NCBI RefSeq assembly: GCF_000466685.1
Contig: NZ_ANNG01000010.1
Coordinates: 62,001-126,000, forward strand
DNA length: 64,000 nt
DNA from: Campylobacter concisus UNSWCS
GTDB taxonomy: Bacteria; Campylobacterota; Campylobacteria; Campylobacterales; Campylobacteraceae
Direction: 5' to 3'
The position numbers were made by a program, and so were the translations under genes. The notes beneath the pieces are model-generated. The model did no database searches, was not told the origin of the DNA, and worked only from the letters and a program-made list of their open reading frames with translations. Below, one piece after another: positions 43,618-51,738 of this stretch; position 1 is the stretch's first letter, and every line of letters starts with the position of its first letter.

Positions 43618-43881
43618 ATGAGGCGTAAAGCAAGTGATTACATCTCTCTAACCGAGGTCGGTGAAAGGCTCGAGGGCATTAGGCTGATTTTTGGACTAGA
43701 TCTCGCGGAAATTTGCGAACTACTTGAAACTACAAAATACTTTTTTAACGAGGTCAAACGCGGCCGCAAGCTCATCCCCTACGAGTGGGTGATGAGACTT
43801 AGTGAAAAATACAACCTCAATCAAAACTGGATCTACCAAGGCGAAGGTGAAATTTTTAGTAAAAGGAGAAGCGATGTGTGA
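43618..43881 (+). CDS. Cro-like helix-turn-helix protein
   Basis: The ATG at 43618 follows AAAAAAGGACTATTC, a good ribosome site. The 87-residue product has a helix-turn-helix arrangement 'ERLEGIRLIFGLDLAEICEL' and 'WVMRLSEKYNLNQNWIYQG', the same plan as small phage regulators of the repressor/Cro class. It is the first gene of the plus-strand early operon, divergent from the repressor, so a Cro role is likely. It overlaps the next gene by eight bases. Confidence 0.75.
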   Translation: MRRKASDYISLTEVGERLEGIRLIFGLDLAEICELLETTKYFFNEVKRGRKLIPYEWVMRLSEKYNLNQNWIYQGEGEIFSKRRSDV

Positions 43882-44362
43882 GTTTGAAAAACAAGAAGCC
43901 GTAAGGTCGTTTTTACAAACCGAGTTGGATAAATATAGGTTTGAGATTAGCGTCCTAGAAGCCAAGCTAAAGGATGCGAACGAGCGAAAACAAACCGCCC
44001 ATATTATCTACCCAGAGGTCGTGGGCGTAGAGACGAAAGACGCCAGAGTCTTCCTAGAATACGCGTTAAAATACGTCCAATTGCCGCCGAGCGACGTAGT
44101 AGCGCGGCTACTAAAGTTTATGGACAAGCTAGACGGCGCGGACGAAACGCCGGGCAAGACCGCGACGGAGGCGGAGACGAAAACGGCGAAAGACGAAGTA
44201 AAAGCGGACGAAAAACTGGCCGCGAAGTCTCCCTCTCAGGTTCTTTACGAAACGGTCAGAGCCTTAAGGCGCTTTAGAGATTATGATGCCCGACGCGTGG
44301 TACTAGCTTTATACGGGTATTTCGTTACCGTCGAGGATGACTATTCTAAGCGTCGGTCTTAG
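43874..44362 (+). CDS. Phage early protein, unknown, with GC-rich Ala/Lys/Glu linker
   Basis: The ATG at 43874 follows AAAAGGAGAAGCG, overlapping the Cro-like stop. The 162-residue product has a helical N-terminal part with a coiled coil ('LDKYRFEISVLEAKLKDANE'), a low-complexity linker rich in Thr, Ala, Lys and Glu ('ETPGKTATEAETKTAKDEVK'), and a compact C-terminal part ('YETVRALRRFRDYDARRVV'). From about base 43960 the DNA is much more GC-rich than its surroundings. No family is recognised. Its end overlaps the convergent minus-strand gene by 17 bases. Confidence 0.65.
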   Translation: MCEFEKQEAVRSFLQTELDKYRFEISVLEAKLKDANERKQTAHIIYPEVVGVETKDARVFLEYALKYVQLPPSDVVARLLKFMDKLDGADETPGKTATEAETKTAKDEVKADEKLAAKSPSQVLYETVRALRRFRDYDARRVVLALYGYFVTVEDDYSKRRS

Positions 44363-44522
44363 TGGCAGTTTTGCCGCGCTCGTCGTCTTTAAAGATTGCG
44401 GCTTTGATATCGTTAAAAGCTTTAGCGATATCTCGCGCGAGTTCGTCTTTTTCGGACGGTTTAAAGGCGCCTTCTTGCGCGGCGAGCTTTACAAGTTCTA
44501 GGGCTATTTCGTATTCGTTCAT
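44346..44522 (-). CDS. Short phage gene on the opposite strand, unknown
   Basis: This 58-residue frame begins ATG at 44522 and stops at 44346. It is supported by a full ribosome site AAAGGAG eight bases before the ATG on the minus strand. The protein is helical and charged: MNEYEIALELVKLAAQ, then 'FKPSEKDELARDIAKAFND', ending KTATKTDA. It shares the unusual GC-rich composition of the convergent gene, so the two probably arrived together. Convergent overlap could allow antisense control. Function unknown. Confidence 0.6.
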   Translation of the reverse strand: MNEYEIALELVKLAAQEGAFKPSEKDELARDIAKAFNDIKAAIFKDDERGKTATKTDA

Positions 44523-44575
44523 TGTTTTGGCTCCTTTGGGGTTTCGTTTCGTGATTTGATTAAAAAGGATTAAAA

Positions 44576-44686
44576 ATGACTGAGCAATTTGCCTTAAGCG
44601 TTATTGCCGTGGTTGTTTGTGCTTTTGTAGGCGGTGCTATGCTGACACTTGGCATATTAGCTTTGCTTTTTAAAAAAAGGGGCTAG
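44576..44686 (+). CDS. Small single-pass membrane peptide
   Basis: This 36-residue frame has an ATG at 44576 after AAAAAGGATTAAAA and stops one base before the next gene starts. It is one membrane helix ('FALSVIAVVVCAFVGGAMLT') ended by KKRG, so the C-terminus should be cytoplasmic. The tight spacing to both the ribosome site and the next gene supports translation. Function unknown. Confidence 0.55.
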   Translation: MTEQFALSVIAVVVCAFVGGAMLTLGILALLFKKRG

Positions 44687-44687
44687 C

Positions 44688-45080
44688 ATGAGTGCGATGA
44701 GGGAGTATATACGTGTAGATCACGCCAGCATACTTGAGACTTGCAAGAAAAATTTACAAAATTTAAGTTATTTAGACCGCAAGCATGACAGACATGATCG
44801 CTTTATGATATACGAGCACGCCCTTTTTGTGAAACAAAACTACCTCTGCCCGCACTTTGATGAAGTGGCAGATACATACTATAAAGCCCTTGAATGTGCA
44901 TCAAGTGAGAGCGAGATAGCTGACTACGTCGCAAGACATACTGGCAAAAGTAAAGCCGCTATCTACTTTTACTTTAGGCGTTTTCGCTTCAAAAACCCCG
45001 AGTTTGCACAAGAGGTCATAGAAGTTTTAAAGAAATTTATCAAAGAGAACAACCTCTTTGCGGATGTGGATGATGCATAA
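44688..45080 (+). CDS. Phage early protein, unknown
   Basis: A 130-residue basic, helical protein. Its C-terminal half, 'ASSESEIADYVARHTGKSKA' followed by 'YFYFRRFRFKNPEF', resembles a helix-turn-helix with a recognition helix at about 92-105, so DNA binding is possible. The end overlaps the methyltransferase start, showing operon organisation. No named family is recognised. Confidence 0.6.
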   Translation: MSAMREYIRVDHASILETCKKNLQNLSYLDRKHDRHDRFMIYEHALFVKQNYLCPHFDEVADTYYKALECASSESEIADYVARHTGKSKAAIYFYFRRFRFKNPEFAQEVIEVLKKFIKENNLFADVDDA

Positions 45081-46215
45081 AATATCACTTGCTACTCTTT
45101 TTTCAGGTATAGGCGCACCAGAATTTGCTGCCAAAAAAGTCTTTGATAGTGTAAAAATGATATTTGCCTGCGAGATAGACAAATTTGCTCGCAAAAGCTA
45201 TCTAGCCAACCACGATGCTCCGCTAACTTTTTATGAGGGCATAAGAGACCTTGATGCCAAAGCTTACGCTGAGCAAATAGATATTTTGATCGGCGGTAGC
45301 CCTTGTCAAGACTTTTCAACAGCAGGGCAACGTGCAGGTGAGAATGGCGAGAGAGGCAACTTAATATGGCAATTTTACCGAATTGTTAGCGAAGCCCACC
45401 CTAAGGTATTCATCTACGAAAACGTCAAAGGCTTTTTGTCAATAAATGGCGGCAAAAGTTATCAAAGTTTTTTAGATGCTTTGCGAGGGCTAGGCTATTT
45501 TTGCCACGCCGAGATTTTAAACACCAAAGACTACGGCATACCGCAAAATAGGGAGCGGCTCTATATCGTAGGCTTTTTAGATGCGCAAGAGTATCACGCA
45601 TTCTGCATCGCTCCAAAAACTGGCTACAAACGACTGGCTGATTTTTTGGATACGAGTGTAGATGAAAAATACTTTTTGAGCGATAAGGCTTTAACGCATT
45701 TCCGTAGTAAGAACCCTAAATTTAACGGAAAATTCGAGCCTAAAAACGCAAACGAGAGTATCGCCAACACTCTCACTACAAAACCAAATCACCGTAGGAC
45801 AGATACATTTATTAAAGTTGTAGGTGAGCTTGATATAAAAGGTGCGGACTGCATAAAACGCGTCTATGATACGGATGGGTTAGCTCCTACGCTCACTACT
45901 ATGGGTGGAGGTGGCAGAGAGCCAAAGATTTTACAGCGCTCTAGAGGTTTTAATAAAGGCGCTGAGTTTGAGCTTTGCCCTACGATTAGCTCAAATAGTT
46001 TTGAACACAATAATTTATTAAAGAACGAGCGCATACGCAAACTAACTCCCAAAGAGTGCTTACGCCTGCAAGGATTTCCTGAGGGCTTTAAAATCGTAGT
46101 GAGCGATACGCAGACTTATAAACAAGCAGGAAATGCGATGAGCGTCAATATTATAAAGATGATATTTAAGCAAATTCAAAAAGCTAGCATCAAACAATTT
46201 AAACTGGTTAGATAG
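45073..46215 (+). CDS. DNA (cytosine-5) methyltransferase
   Basis: The product methylates C5 of cytosine in a specific DNA sequence. Motif I 'LFSGIGAPEFAAKK', motif IV 'GGSPCQDFSTAGQRAG' with the catalytic Cys, motif VI 'ENVKGFL', motif VIII 'QNRERLYIVGF' and motif X 'AGNAMSVNII' are present in order, with a variable target-recognition region at about 190-310. The start is ATG 45073 or 45070, both overlapping the upstream gene. No cognate endonuclease is near, so it is an orphan enzyme, probably shielding phage DNA from host restriction. Confidence 0.92.
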   Translation: MHKISLATLFSGIGAPEFAAKKVFDSVKMIFACEIDKFARKSYLANHDAPLTFYEGIRDLDAKAYAEQIDILIGGSPCQDFSTAGQRAGENGERGNLIWQFYRIVSEAHPKVFIYENVKGFLSINGGKSYQSFLDALRGLGYFCHAEILNTKDYGIPQNRERLYIVGFLDAQEYHAFCIAPKTGYKRLADFLDTSVDEKYFLSDKALTHFRSKNPKFNGKFEPKNANESIANTLTTKPNHRRTDTFIKVVGELDIKGADCIKRVYDTDGLAPTLTTMGGGGREPKILQRSRGFNKGAEFELCPTISSNSFEHNNLLKNERIRKLTPKECLRLQGFPEGFKIVVSDTQTYKQAGNAMSVNIIKMIFKQIQKASIKQFKLVR

Positions 46216-46223
46216 GCAAAGTG

Positions 46224-49139
46224 ATGAGTGATAACATTTTTCAAACGATAAAACAAACAATATCTAAGCATGATTTTAAAGATTTTGTGCAAAGTGTTTA
46301 TGGCATAGAGTTTAAAAGTGGAAATGCTTTTTGTCCATTTCATGATCATGATCATAATACACCAAGTCTTGGTATCAATTCTGACTCTAATGGCGCATTT
46401 TTTAAATGCTTTGCATGCAATGCCAGTGGTGATATAACAAAATTTGTTGAGTTAAAAGAGCATATCTCACCACTTCAAGCAGCCAAAAAAGTTTGCGATC
46501 ATTTTGGTATACCAAATACGATCAATGCAAAAGAGATGAGCGAAGAAGAGAAAGCAGCCTACGAAGCACATCAAGCTATTTTAAAGGCTGAAAATGAGGC
46601 TCGTATGAAAAAAGAGGCTGAGCAAAGAGCTAAAAAAGAGCTTGCCCTAAAAGCAAGACTAGCCAAAATAGCCCCTCAGCTCGTAGAAAACAAGCTTAAA
46701 AATTACGATCTCATCAAAGATCAAATCTCAGCCATCTTTCCGATACCAGGCAAAAACTTTGATCCATATAGCCGTGAGCTTATAGGATATAGCTTTGAGC
46801 ATAAAAGCCTAGCCATCATCATTAGAGACGCTAACGGCGCGCCGGTAAATATCAAGTATAGGGAGAAATTTGCCTATGACGCTAGCAAAGGCGAGCTATC
46901 AAGCGAACGAATGTCTGGCAAATGGATAGGCGAGAGTGGCGCACATGCTAGCCCATTTCCGCTAAATTTTTACAATGACTATCAAGGCAGCACCATAGTC
47001 ATCTGCGAGGGCGAAAAGGATGCACTAAATTTAATGTGCTTTAACACTTGCGCCCTAACGCTTGGCGGCGTGACTGCTAGCTGGCAGGAGTATAAAGAGC
47101 TTTTAAGAGATAAGCACGTCTTTATCTGGTTTGACCACGATGAGGCTGGATATGAAAATGCAGTAAAGAAATTTTACGAGATCAAAGATGTAGCTAGAAG
47201 CGTTCGCATAGTGCTATTTTATATGGTAGGCAAAAACCTTTCAAAAGGCTATGACATCAGCGACTACCTACACGACAACGCCTTTAAATTTCAAAGCGCT
47301 AGCCCACTTGAGACGGTGGCGTTTAGCTGCTTTGAGCCGACAAATATCATCATAGACGAGATCTGCGAATACTTCCCAGAGCTTTCGCCAAAGCTTGAAA
47401 AGTTTAAACAAAATTTACCAATAAAAGAATTCCGCCAGATCAAAGCCGAGATCATGGCACAAGATAGTGAAGGCAACTTCATAAACATTTTCCCAGTAAA
47501 AGGCGAACTTGATGACAAGTATGTCGATGAAGTCTTAAACACTGCAAAAGAGATAGAGAAAAAAATGGGTGAGAGATACGAGGAGTTTAAAAAGGCCTAT
47601 ATAAAAAATTTTCTTCTAACTGAGGAAGAAGAGAAAAATTTTGAGCGTTTCTCAAAAGCCTTTGGTGATGCCTTTAAGATAAACAAAACTATGCGAACAA
47701 ACTACCATCAAACACACGTTACAGACATGGTAGCAAGTCTAAATCAGACTTTTTTAAAGCTTGGTTATCGCTTAGGCGAATATAAAAAGAATTTGCACGT
47801 CTGGGCTAGCAACCACTTCATGCAGATAGATACAAATGCGTTAGCTAAATTTATCCATACGCACTGGATGGTAGTTGCATATGTAGATAAGAAAAAACAA
47901 AGCCGTGAAAATGTCAATAAGATAGTTGAAGATCTAACTAGCTTATCTCTAAATTTAGATGAGATGAAATCTCACGAACCTCGGCGCGTTATAAATTTAT
48001 TAAACGGCACGATCTTTATAAGCAAAAATGGCATCATCACATTTAAAGATAAGCACGACTATAAAGACGCTGCTACTAATATCTTAAAATTTAACTATGA
48101 CACCTCTGCTAAATGTCCAAAATGGAATAAATTTTTACGTGACATCATGAGCGACGAGGACGACATGAAAACGCTTATGGAGTTTATAGGCTACTGCTTT
48201 TTGCCTAGCCATGAGTTTGAAAGCTTCTTATTTTTATATGGCAAAAGTGGCGCAAACGGCAAGAGCGTTATACTTGATACCATCAGAAACTTTTTTGGCG
48301 AAGACAACGTCTCATCCCTTCAGCTTCAGCAGTTTGAAGGACACCAGCTTTGCGCACTTACAAATAAGCTCTTAAACATAGGCTCTGAGATCGATAAAAA
48401 CGGCACCGACAAAGGACAGCTAGCGAACTTAAAAGCCATCGTCAGCACAAAAGATGCCATTACTATAAACCCAAAAAATGAAGAGCCTTATTCACTGCTT
48501 CCTAACGAGAAGCCAAAGCTTGCATTTGCAGGCAACGAAAAGCCAAAAAGTGGCATCGATAATGGCGTATTTAGACGTATGCTTCTTATCGTTTTTGACA
48601 AAGAGGTAAAAGATAGCCAAAAGATCCGTGGCCTTAGCGACCGCTTTGATGATGAGCTAGCTGGCATCTTTAACATGGCGCTTGCCGGGTTAAAACGCCT
48701 TATCAAACAAAACAAATTTACTCGCTCTAAACGTATGCAAACTGAACTTGAAGAGTATAAAGATAGCGTAAATCCACTTCGAACATTTGTTAAAGATGCG
48801 ATCATTGCAGATCCTGACTACTTTGTGCCGTCAGTGCCACTTTATAAGGTTTATCTAGCATACATGAACGACAAAGGCGGTAAGCCTCTCACACAAAAGA
48901 ATTTCGCTCAAGCTCTGCGTGATGAGCTAACACTTGCTGGTATAAGTTGCTCCTATGGTCAAAAGAGGATGACACTAAACTATGCTGGCATAGGTGATAG
49001 ACCAAGATGCTTCTTTGGCTTTAGAGTAAGCAGCGACAATCTCGACTTTGATAGCGTAAAGATAGAAAATGGTGGCGAGCTTATCATAAATCAGATAAGT
49101 TACTACCAAGCAAACGGAGCAAAAGCCGATGAAAACTAA
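46224..49139 (+). CDS. Phage primase-helicase (CHC2-Toprim plus SF3/D5 helicase)
   Basis: A 971-residue replication protein. The N-terminal zinc finger reads 'CPFHDHDHNTPS' and 'FKCFACNASGD' (CHC2 type). The Toprim domain shows 'VICEGEKDALNL' (about 260) and 'WFDHDEAGYENA' (about 303). The C-terminal helicase has Walker A 'GKSGANGKS' (about 672) in a D5/P4-alpha-like context with 'EIDKNGTDKGQLANLKAI' and 'ANEKPKSG'-like wording (here AGNEKPKSG). It would make primers and unwind DNA at the phage origin, and an iteron-like array follows immediately. ATG 46224 is preferred over GTG 46221. Confidence 0.9.
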   Translation: MSDNIFQTIKQTISKHDFKDFVQSVYGIEFKSGNAFCPFHDHDHNTPSLGINSDSNGAFFKCFACNASGDITKFVELKEHISPLQAAKKVCDHFGIPNTINAKEMSEEEKAAYEAHQAILKAENEARMKKEAEQRAKKELALKARLAKIAPQLVENKLKNYDLIKDQISAIFPIPGKNFDPYSRELIGYSFEHKSLAIIIRDANGAPVNIKYREKFAYDASKGELSSERMSGKWIGESGAHASPFPLNFYNDYQGSTIVICEGEKDALNLMCFNTCALTLGGVTASWQEYKELLRDKHVFIWFDHDEAGYENAVKKFYEIKDVARSVRIVLFYMVGKNLSKGYDISDYLHDNAFKFQSASPLETVAFSCFEPTNIIIDEICEYFPELSPKLEKFKQNLPIKEFRQIKAEIMAQDSEGNFINIFPVKGELDDKYVDEVLNTAKEIEKKMGERYEEFKKAYIKNFLLTEEEEKNFERFSKAFGDAFKINKTMRTNYHQTHVTDMVASLNQTFLKLGYRLGEYKKNLHVWASNHFMQIDTNALAKFIHTHWMVVAYVDKKKQSRENVNKIVEDLTSLSLNLDEMKSHEPRRVINLLNGTIFISKNGIITFKDKHDYKDAATNILKFNYDTSAKCPKWNKFLRDIMSDEDDMKTLMEFIGYCFLPSHEFESFLFLYGKSGANGKSVILDTIRNFFGEDNVSSLQLQQFEGHQLCALTNKLLNIGSEIDKNGTDKGQLANLKAIVSTKDAITINPKNEEPYSLLPNEKPKLAFAGNEKPKSGIDNGVFRRMLLIVFDKEVKDSQKIRGLSDRFDDELAGIFNMALAGLKRLIKQNKFTRSKRMQTELEEYKDSVNPLRTFVKDAIIADPDYFVPSVPLYKVYLAYMNDKGGKPLTQKNFAQALRDELTLAGISCSYGQKRMTLNYAGIGDRPRCFFGFRVSSDNLDFDSVKIENGGELIINQISYYQANGAKADEN

Positions 49140-49149
49140 TCTTTCTTTG

Positions 49150-49559
49150 TGGCTCACGATGATTTTAGCTAAAAATATCTACAAAGCGTCATATTTTAGG
49201 GCGTTTGATAGATGTTTTACATCTATGTGGCTCATAACTGGCTCACGATTTTTATTTTTCTTGAGCCAGCAAAAAGCTGTATTTATGGGGTTTGGCGTGC
49301 TGTTGGCTCACAATCTCGCCATTTTTGCCCCTATATTGGTTTGAAATTATTTTTTTTCTTTTTAAAAATTTTTTTATAGCTATATATATAAAAAATGGTG
49401 AGCCAAAGAGAATTCTTAAGCTATTAAATAACGATAATATCGTATTTAGATGCTGGCTCAAGAAGTTTAAACTTATGAGCCAAAGAATTTATAAAATAAC
49501 GTTTTTTAGGGGTTTGGGGTGGCTCACGATTTTTTAGTGATTGTGAGCCAAGTGAGCCA
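49150..49559. repeat. Iteron-like array: eleven TGGCTCA repeats, candidate phage replication origin
   Basis: TGGCTCA or its complement TGAGCCA occurs at 49150, 49228, 49239, 49261 (rev), 49304, 49398 (rev), 49454, 49475 (rev), 49520, 49543 (rev) and 49552 (rev), mostly extended to TGGCTCAC. Chance would give well under one copy in 410 bases. The 49520 and 49543 copies form an inverted pair around an AT-rich loop. The stretch has no convincing gene, is AT-rich between repeats, and lies between a primase-helicase gene and a DNA-binding protein gene, as expected of an iteron origin. Confidence 0.7.
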
Positions 49560-49573
49560 AAAAAGGAAAAAGC

Positions 49574-50155
49574 ATGAAACAGATGAATGAAACTCAGCAA
49601 AAGGCTTTTGAGATATACCTTGAAAGTGCGACGTTTGAGAGCGATTATAAGCCTATTAGCGAAGAGCAACTAGCTTCAAAGCTCGAGGCTCTAGGGCTAA
49701 AAGGATCAAGTAGCTCTATAAACCGCTGGAAAAAGGACTTTAACTGGGCGCAAGCTTTACAAAACAAAGTAACTCTAGCTATGAGCGAAGATAAGCAAAC
49801 TAGAAATTTACTTCAAAGATCGAGCCTGCAAATGGTAGTTAAAAACACCAAGGTTGATATCGAGCGAAACAACGTCTTGCTAGCTGCTAGCTATGAGATC
49901 ATGGAGAGCGAAGCAAAGCGCATCGTAGCTAGACAAAGAGAGACTGGCACACTTAGCGCCGAGGACTTTGAGAGAGCGAAATTTATCTCTACCCTCTCAG
50001 CTGGCAGAAGTGAAAAGATGCTTGACCGCCTAGCCATCATGCCACCAGAGGCGGTTTCAGCCGAGCAGCTCTTATCTCGCCTAAATGGGGTCAAGGTCGA
50101 GTTTGAAGATGACGTTATCGACGCAGAGGTGCAGGATGAAAAAGCTAGCTCTTAG
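49574..50155 (+). CDS. Helix-turn-helix phage protein, possible terminase-small-subunit-like or iteron-binding protein
   Basis: The 193-residue protein has an N-terminal helix-turn-helix ('EEQLASKLEALGLKGSSSSI', then NRWKKDFNW), the pattern of terminase small subunits and related phage DNA-binding proteins. A helical middle follows, with an acidic C-terminal tail ('VEFEDDVIDAEVQDEKASS'). AAAAAAGGAAAAAGC precedes the ATG. Because it starts 14 bases after the last TGGCTCA repeat and lies among replication genes, it could instead bind the repeats. Confidence 0.55.
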   Translation: MKQMNETQQKAFEIYLESATFESDYKPISEEQLASKLEALGLKGSSSSINRWKKDFNWAQALQNKVTLAMSEDKQTRNLLQRSSLQMVVKNTKVDIERNNVLLAASYEIMESEAKRIVARQRETGTLSAEDFERAKFISTLSAGRSEKMLDRLAIMPPEAVSAEQLLSRLNGVKVEFEDDVIDAEVQDEKASS

Positions 50156-50219
50156 GTTTTTACTGGCTTTTATCTTGGTTTTTGTTTTAGCGATATTTCA
50201 AAATTTAGCAAATTTATAA
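50136..50219 (+). CDS. Possible 27-residue membrane peptide
   Basis: The frame starts at ATG 50136 inside the previous gene and reads MKKLALRFLLAFILVFVLAI plus seven polar or mixed residues. It looks like a single signal-like membrane helix. AGG lies close upstream, but the ribosome site is weak. It ends ten bases before the SSB-like gene. It may be a real small phage gene or chance. Confidence 0.33.
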   Translation: MKKLALRFLLAFILVFVLAIFQNLANL

Positions 50220-50229
50220 AGGAGAGAAG

Positions 50230-50685
50230 ATGAACGTAGGCTATTTTAAACGCAAAAGCTACAAAAACGCTGATGGCGAAGAGATCGGCTACACAGGCGG
50301 GACTATCATGATTCCATTTTTAAGACCCATAGAGGTAGTTATGCTTAGCACTAGCGCAGAAGATAGACAGAAAAATAAAGACTTTCCAGGCTTTCAGCTA
50401 GCCCTTCAAAAGCCAAAAGGCTATGAAGGTGGCAGACAGATAATAGGCGCACTATGGGGCAGACAAAGCAAAGATGGCACCAAAAGCTTTTTAAGTGGCT
50501 ACATACAGACGCCAGCAGTGCCAGGCTATAAAGTATATATAGCTCTTTTTAAGGCTGGCGAAAACGCCAAAGAGGGCGTGCTATATGACGTTGTTTGGAA
50601 CGCACCTAGACGAAACGAGCAACAAGATGTGCCGCCTAGCGACGAGACTACATTTTACGTAGATGATCAAGAGATACCATTTTAA
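50230..50685 (+). CDS. Phage DUF736-like protein with an SSB-type acidic tail
   Basis: The 151-residue protein begins 'MNVGYFKRKSYKNADGE' and has 'GYTGGTIMIPFLRPIEVVML', 'PGFQLALQKPKGYEGG', 'GALWGRQSKDGTKSFLSGYI' and 'YKVYIALFKAG', a beta-rich layout like DUF736 proteins of mobile elements. Its last residues, TTFYVDDQEIPF, match the acidic DD-x-IPF tail that single-strand DNA-binding proteins use to recruit replication partners. A role as the phage SSB is therefore likely and fits the neighbouring primase-helicase and iterons. AAAGGAGAG precedes the ATG. Confidence 0.7.
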   Translation: MNVGYFKRKSYKNADGEEIGYTGGTIMIPFLRPIEVVMLSTSAEDRQKNKDFPGFQLALQKPKGYEGGRQIIGALWGRQSKDGTKSFLSGYIQTPAVPGYKVYIALFKAGENAKEGVLYDVVWNAPRRNEQQDVPPSDETTFYVDDQEIPF

Positions 50686-50694
50686 GGAGACGAT

Positions 50695-50901
50695 ATGGAA
50701 ATTTTAATAAATGTAGAAGAAAGTGAAGTAGATGATTTTCTAGATATCCTAAGTGGCAATTTAAAAAAGCAAAAAATCATACATATAGCAAAAGCTATCG
50801 ATTCTTTAGATGAGATCTCACTTGGAGATTTAGCCTACTATTTAGACAAAGATGTAGCAAAAGCTCTTCTAGAAGCTATCAATACTTATCATAAGGACTA
50901 G
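50695..50901 (+). CDS. Small acidic phage protein, unknown
   Basis: A 68-residue, helical, acidic protein ('ILINVEESEVDDFLDILSGN', 'LGDLAYYLDKDVAKALLEAI'). AAGGAG lies before the ATG, nine bases after the SSB-like gene. It ends one base before the next start. Such small acidic proteins in early regions are sometimes inhibitors of host enzymes, but there is no direct evidence. Confidence 0.55.
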   Translation: MEILINVEESEVDDFLDILSGNLKKQKIIHIAKAIDSLDEISLGDLAYYLDKDVAKALLEAINTYHKD

Positions 50902-50902
50902 C

Positions 50903-51271
50903 ATGAAAACTTTTAAAATTTACGTTTGTAGCCCTTATTCAGTCTTTAAAGATGACAAGAAAAAGGCTAGAGAAGTAGCTATCAAAGCCCTAGCAGAAGC
51001 CAATGAGTATTTTAACGGCGATGAAAAGTATGAGCTTTTTAGCCCAGTTTTAAACAACTCCGCCTATAGAAATTTAAGCTACCCCGAGGTTATGGCTATC
51101 TGCCTAAAACAGCTTGATAGTTGTGGTGCTTTATTTGTCCCAAGTGAAAAAACTTGCGACAAAGGGCTCATCTTAGGCTCAGAAGGCATCAGCATAGAGA
51201 TAAGGCATGCCTTTATCAAAGACTACACTATCTACGATCCAGGCGATATTCTTGCTACTATGGAGTTATAA
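50903..51271 (+). CDS. DUF4406/nucleoside 2-deoxyribosyltransferase-like phage protein
   Basis: The 122-residue protein opens with a beta strand and loop 'IYVCSPYSVFKDDKKKAREV' and has 'LFSPVLNN', 'MAICLKQLDSCGALFVPSE' and 'GISIEIRHAFIKDYTIY' with the conserved Glu. This is the layout of the DUF4406 and nucleoside 2-deoxyribosyltransferase-like fold common in phages. A role in nucleotide or nucleobase metabolism is possible. It starts one base after the preceding stop. Confidence 0.6.
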   Translation: MKTFKIYVCSPYSVFKDDKKKAREVAIKALAEANEYFNGDEKYELFSPVLNNSAYRNLSYPEVMAICLKQLDSCGALFVPSEKTCDKGLILGSEGISIEIRHAFIKDYTIYDPGDILATMEL

Positions 51272-51278
51272 AAAACAA

Positions 51279-51728
51279 ATGACAACAGCAGAGCTAAAAG
51301 ACGCAGCCATCTTTGTGATGGCTTACTCATTTTTAAAGATGGATAGCACGCAGGAGTTGGGGCTATTTATCAACAAAAAAGCGAGCAAATTTATAGATGA
51401 GTTGATTACAATTATGTCGCCTATTGTGCAGCACTATCACGCCTTTAAAGAGCGCATAGATCTTCAGATAACAGCCCTTGATAACAAAGCTAGCATCTGT
51501 AAAAGCGACTTTAGCACCACAGCGCCACAGCTTGCCTGCGACCTGCTCTATCTAAGATTTGCACCAAACAACCGCAAAGGTCAGCGTCTAGCTCCCATCC
51601 TAGCTGAGTTTTACGCTTGTAACAAAGACAAGATAGCCTACATCTTAAACAAAAGCTATGATACGAAATACCGCAAGGAAGCCGAGGACAGCCAAAGCCT
51701 TGCCTATTTTTACATTGAAAACATTTAA
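51279..51728 (+). CDS. Phage protein, unknown
   Basis: The ATG at 51279 is chosen because it lies just after the preceding stop; the frame extends back into that gene without a ribosome site. The 149-residue protein is mainly helical ('AAIFVMAYSFLKMDSTQELG', 'NKDKIAYILNKSYDTKYRKE') with several Cys. No family is recognised. Confidence 0.5.
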   Translation: MTTAELKDAAIFVMAYSFLKMDSTQELGLFINKKASKFIDELITIMSPIVQHYHAFKERIDLQITALDNKASICKSDFSTTAPQLACDLLYLRFAPNNRKGQRLAPILAEFYACNKDKIAYILNKSYDTKYRKEAEDSQSLAYFYIENI

Positions 51729-51738
51729 AGGATAAACA

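Noticed and set aside
44362-44559. 65-residue plus-strand frame
   Set aside because: It is antisense to the 58-residue minus-strand gene, which has a much better ribosome site and amino-acid make-up.
49129-49344. 71-residue plus-strand frame in the iteron region
   Set aside because: It has no ribosome site, and its residues mainly mirror the repeated TGGCTCA words; the repeats explain it better as non-coding DNA.
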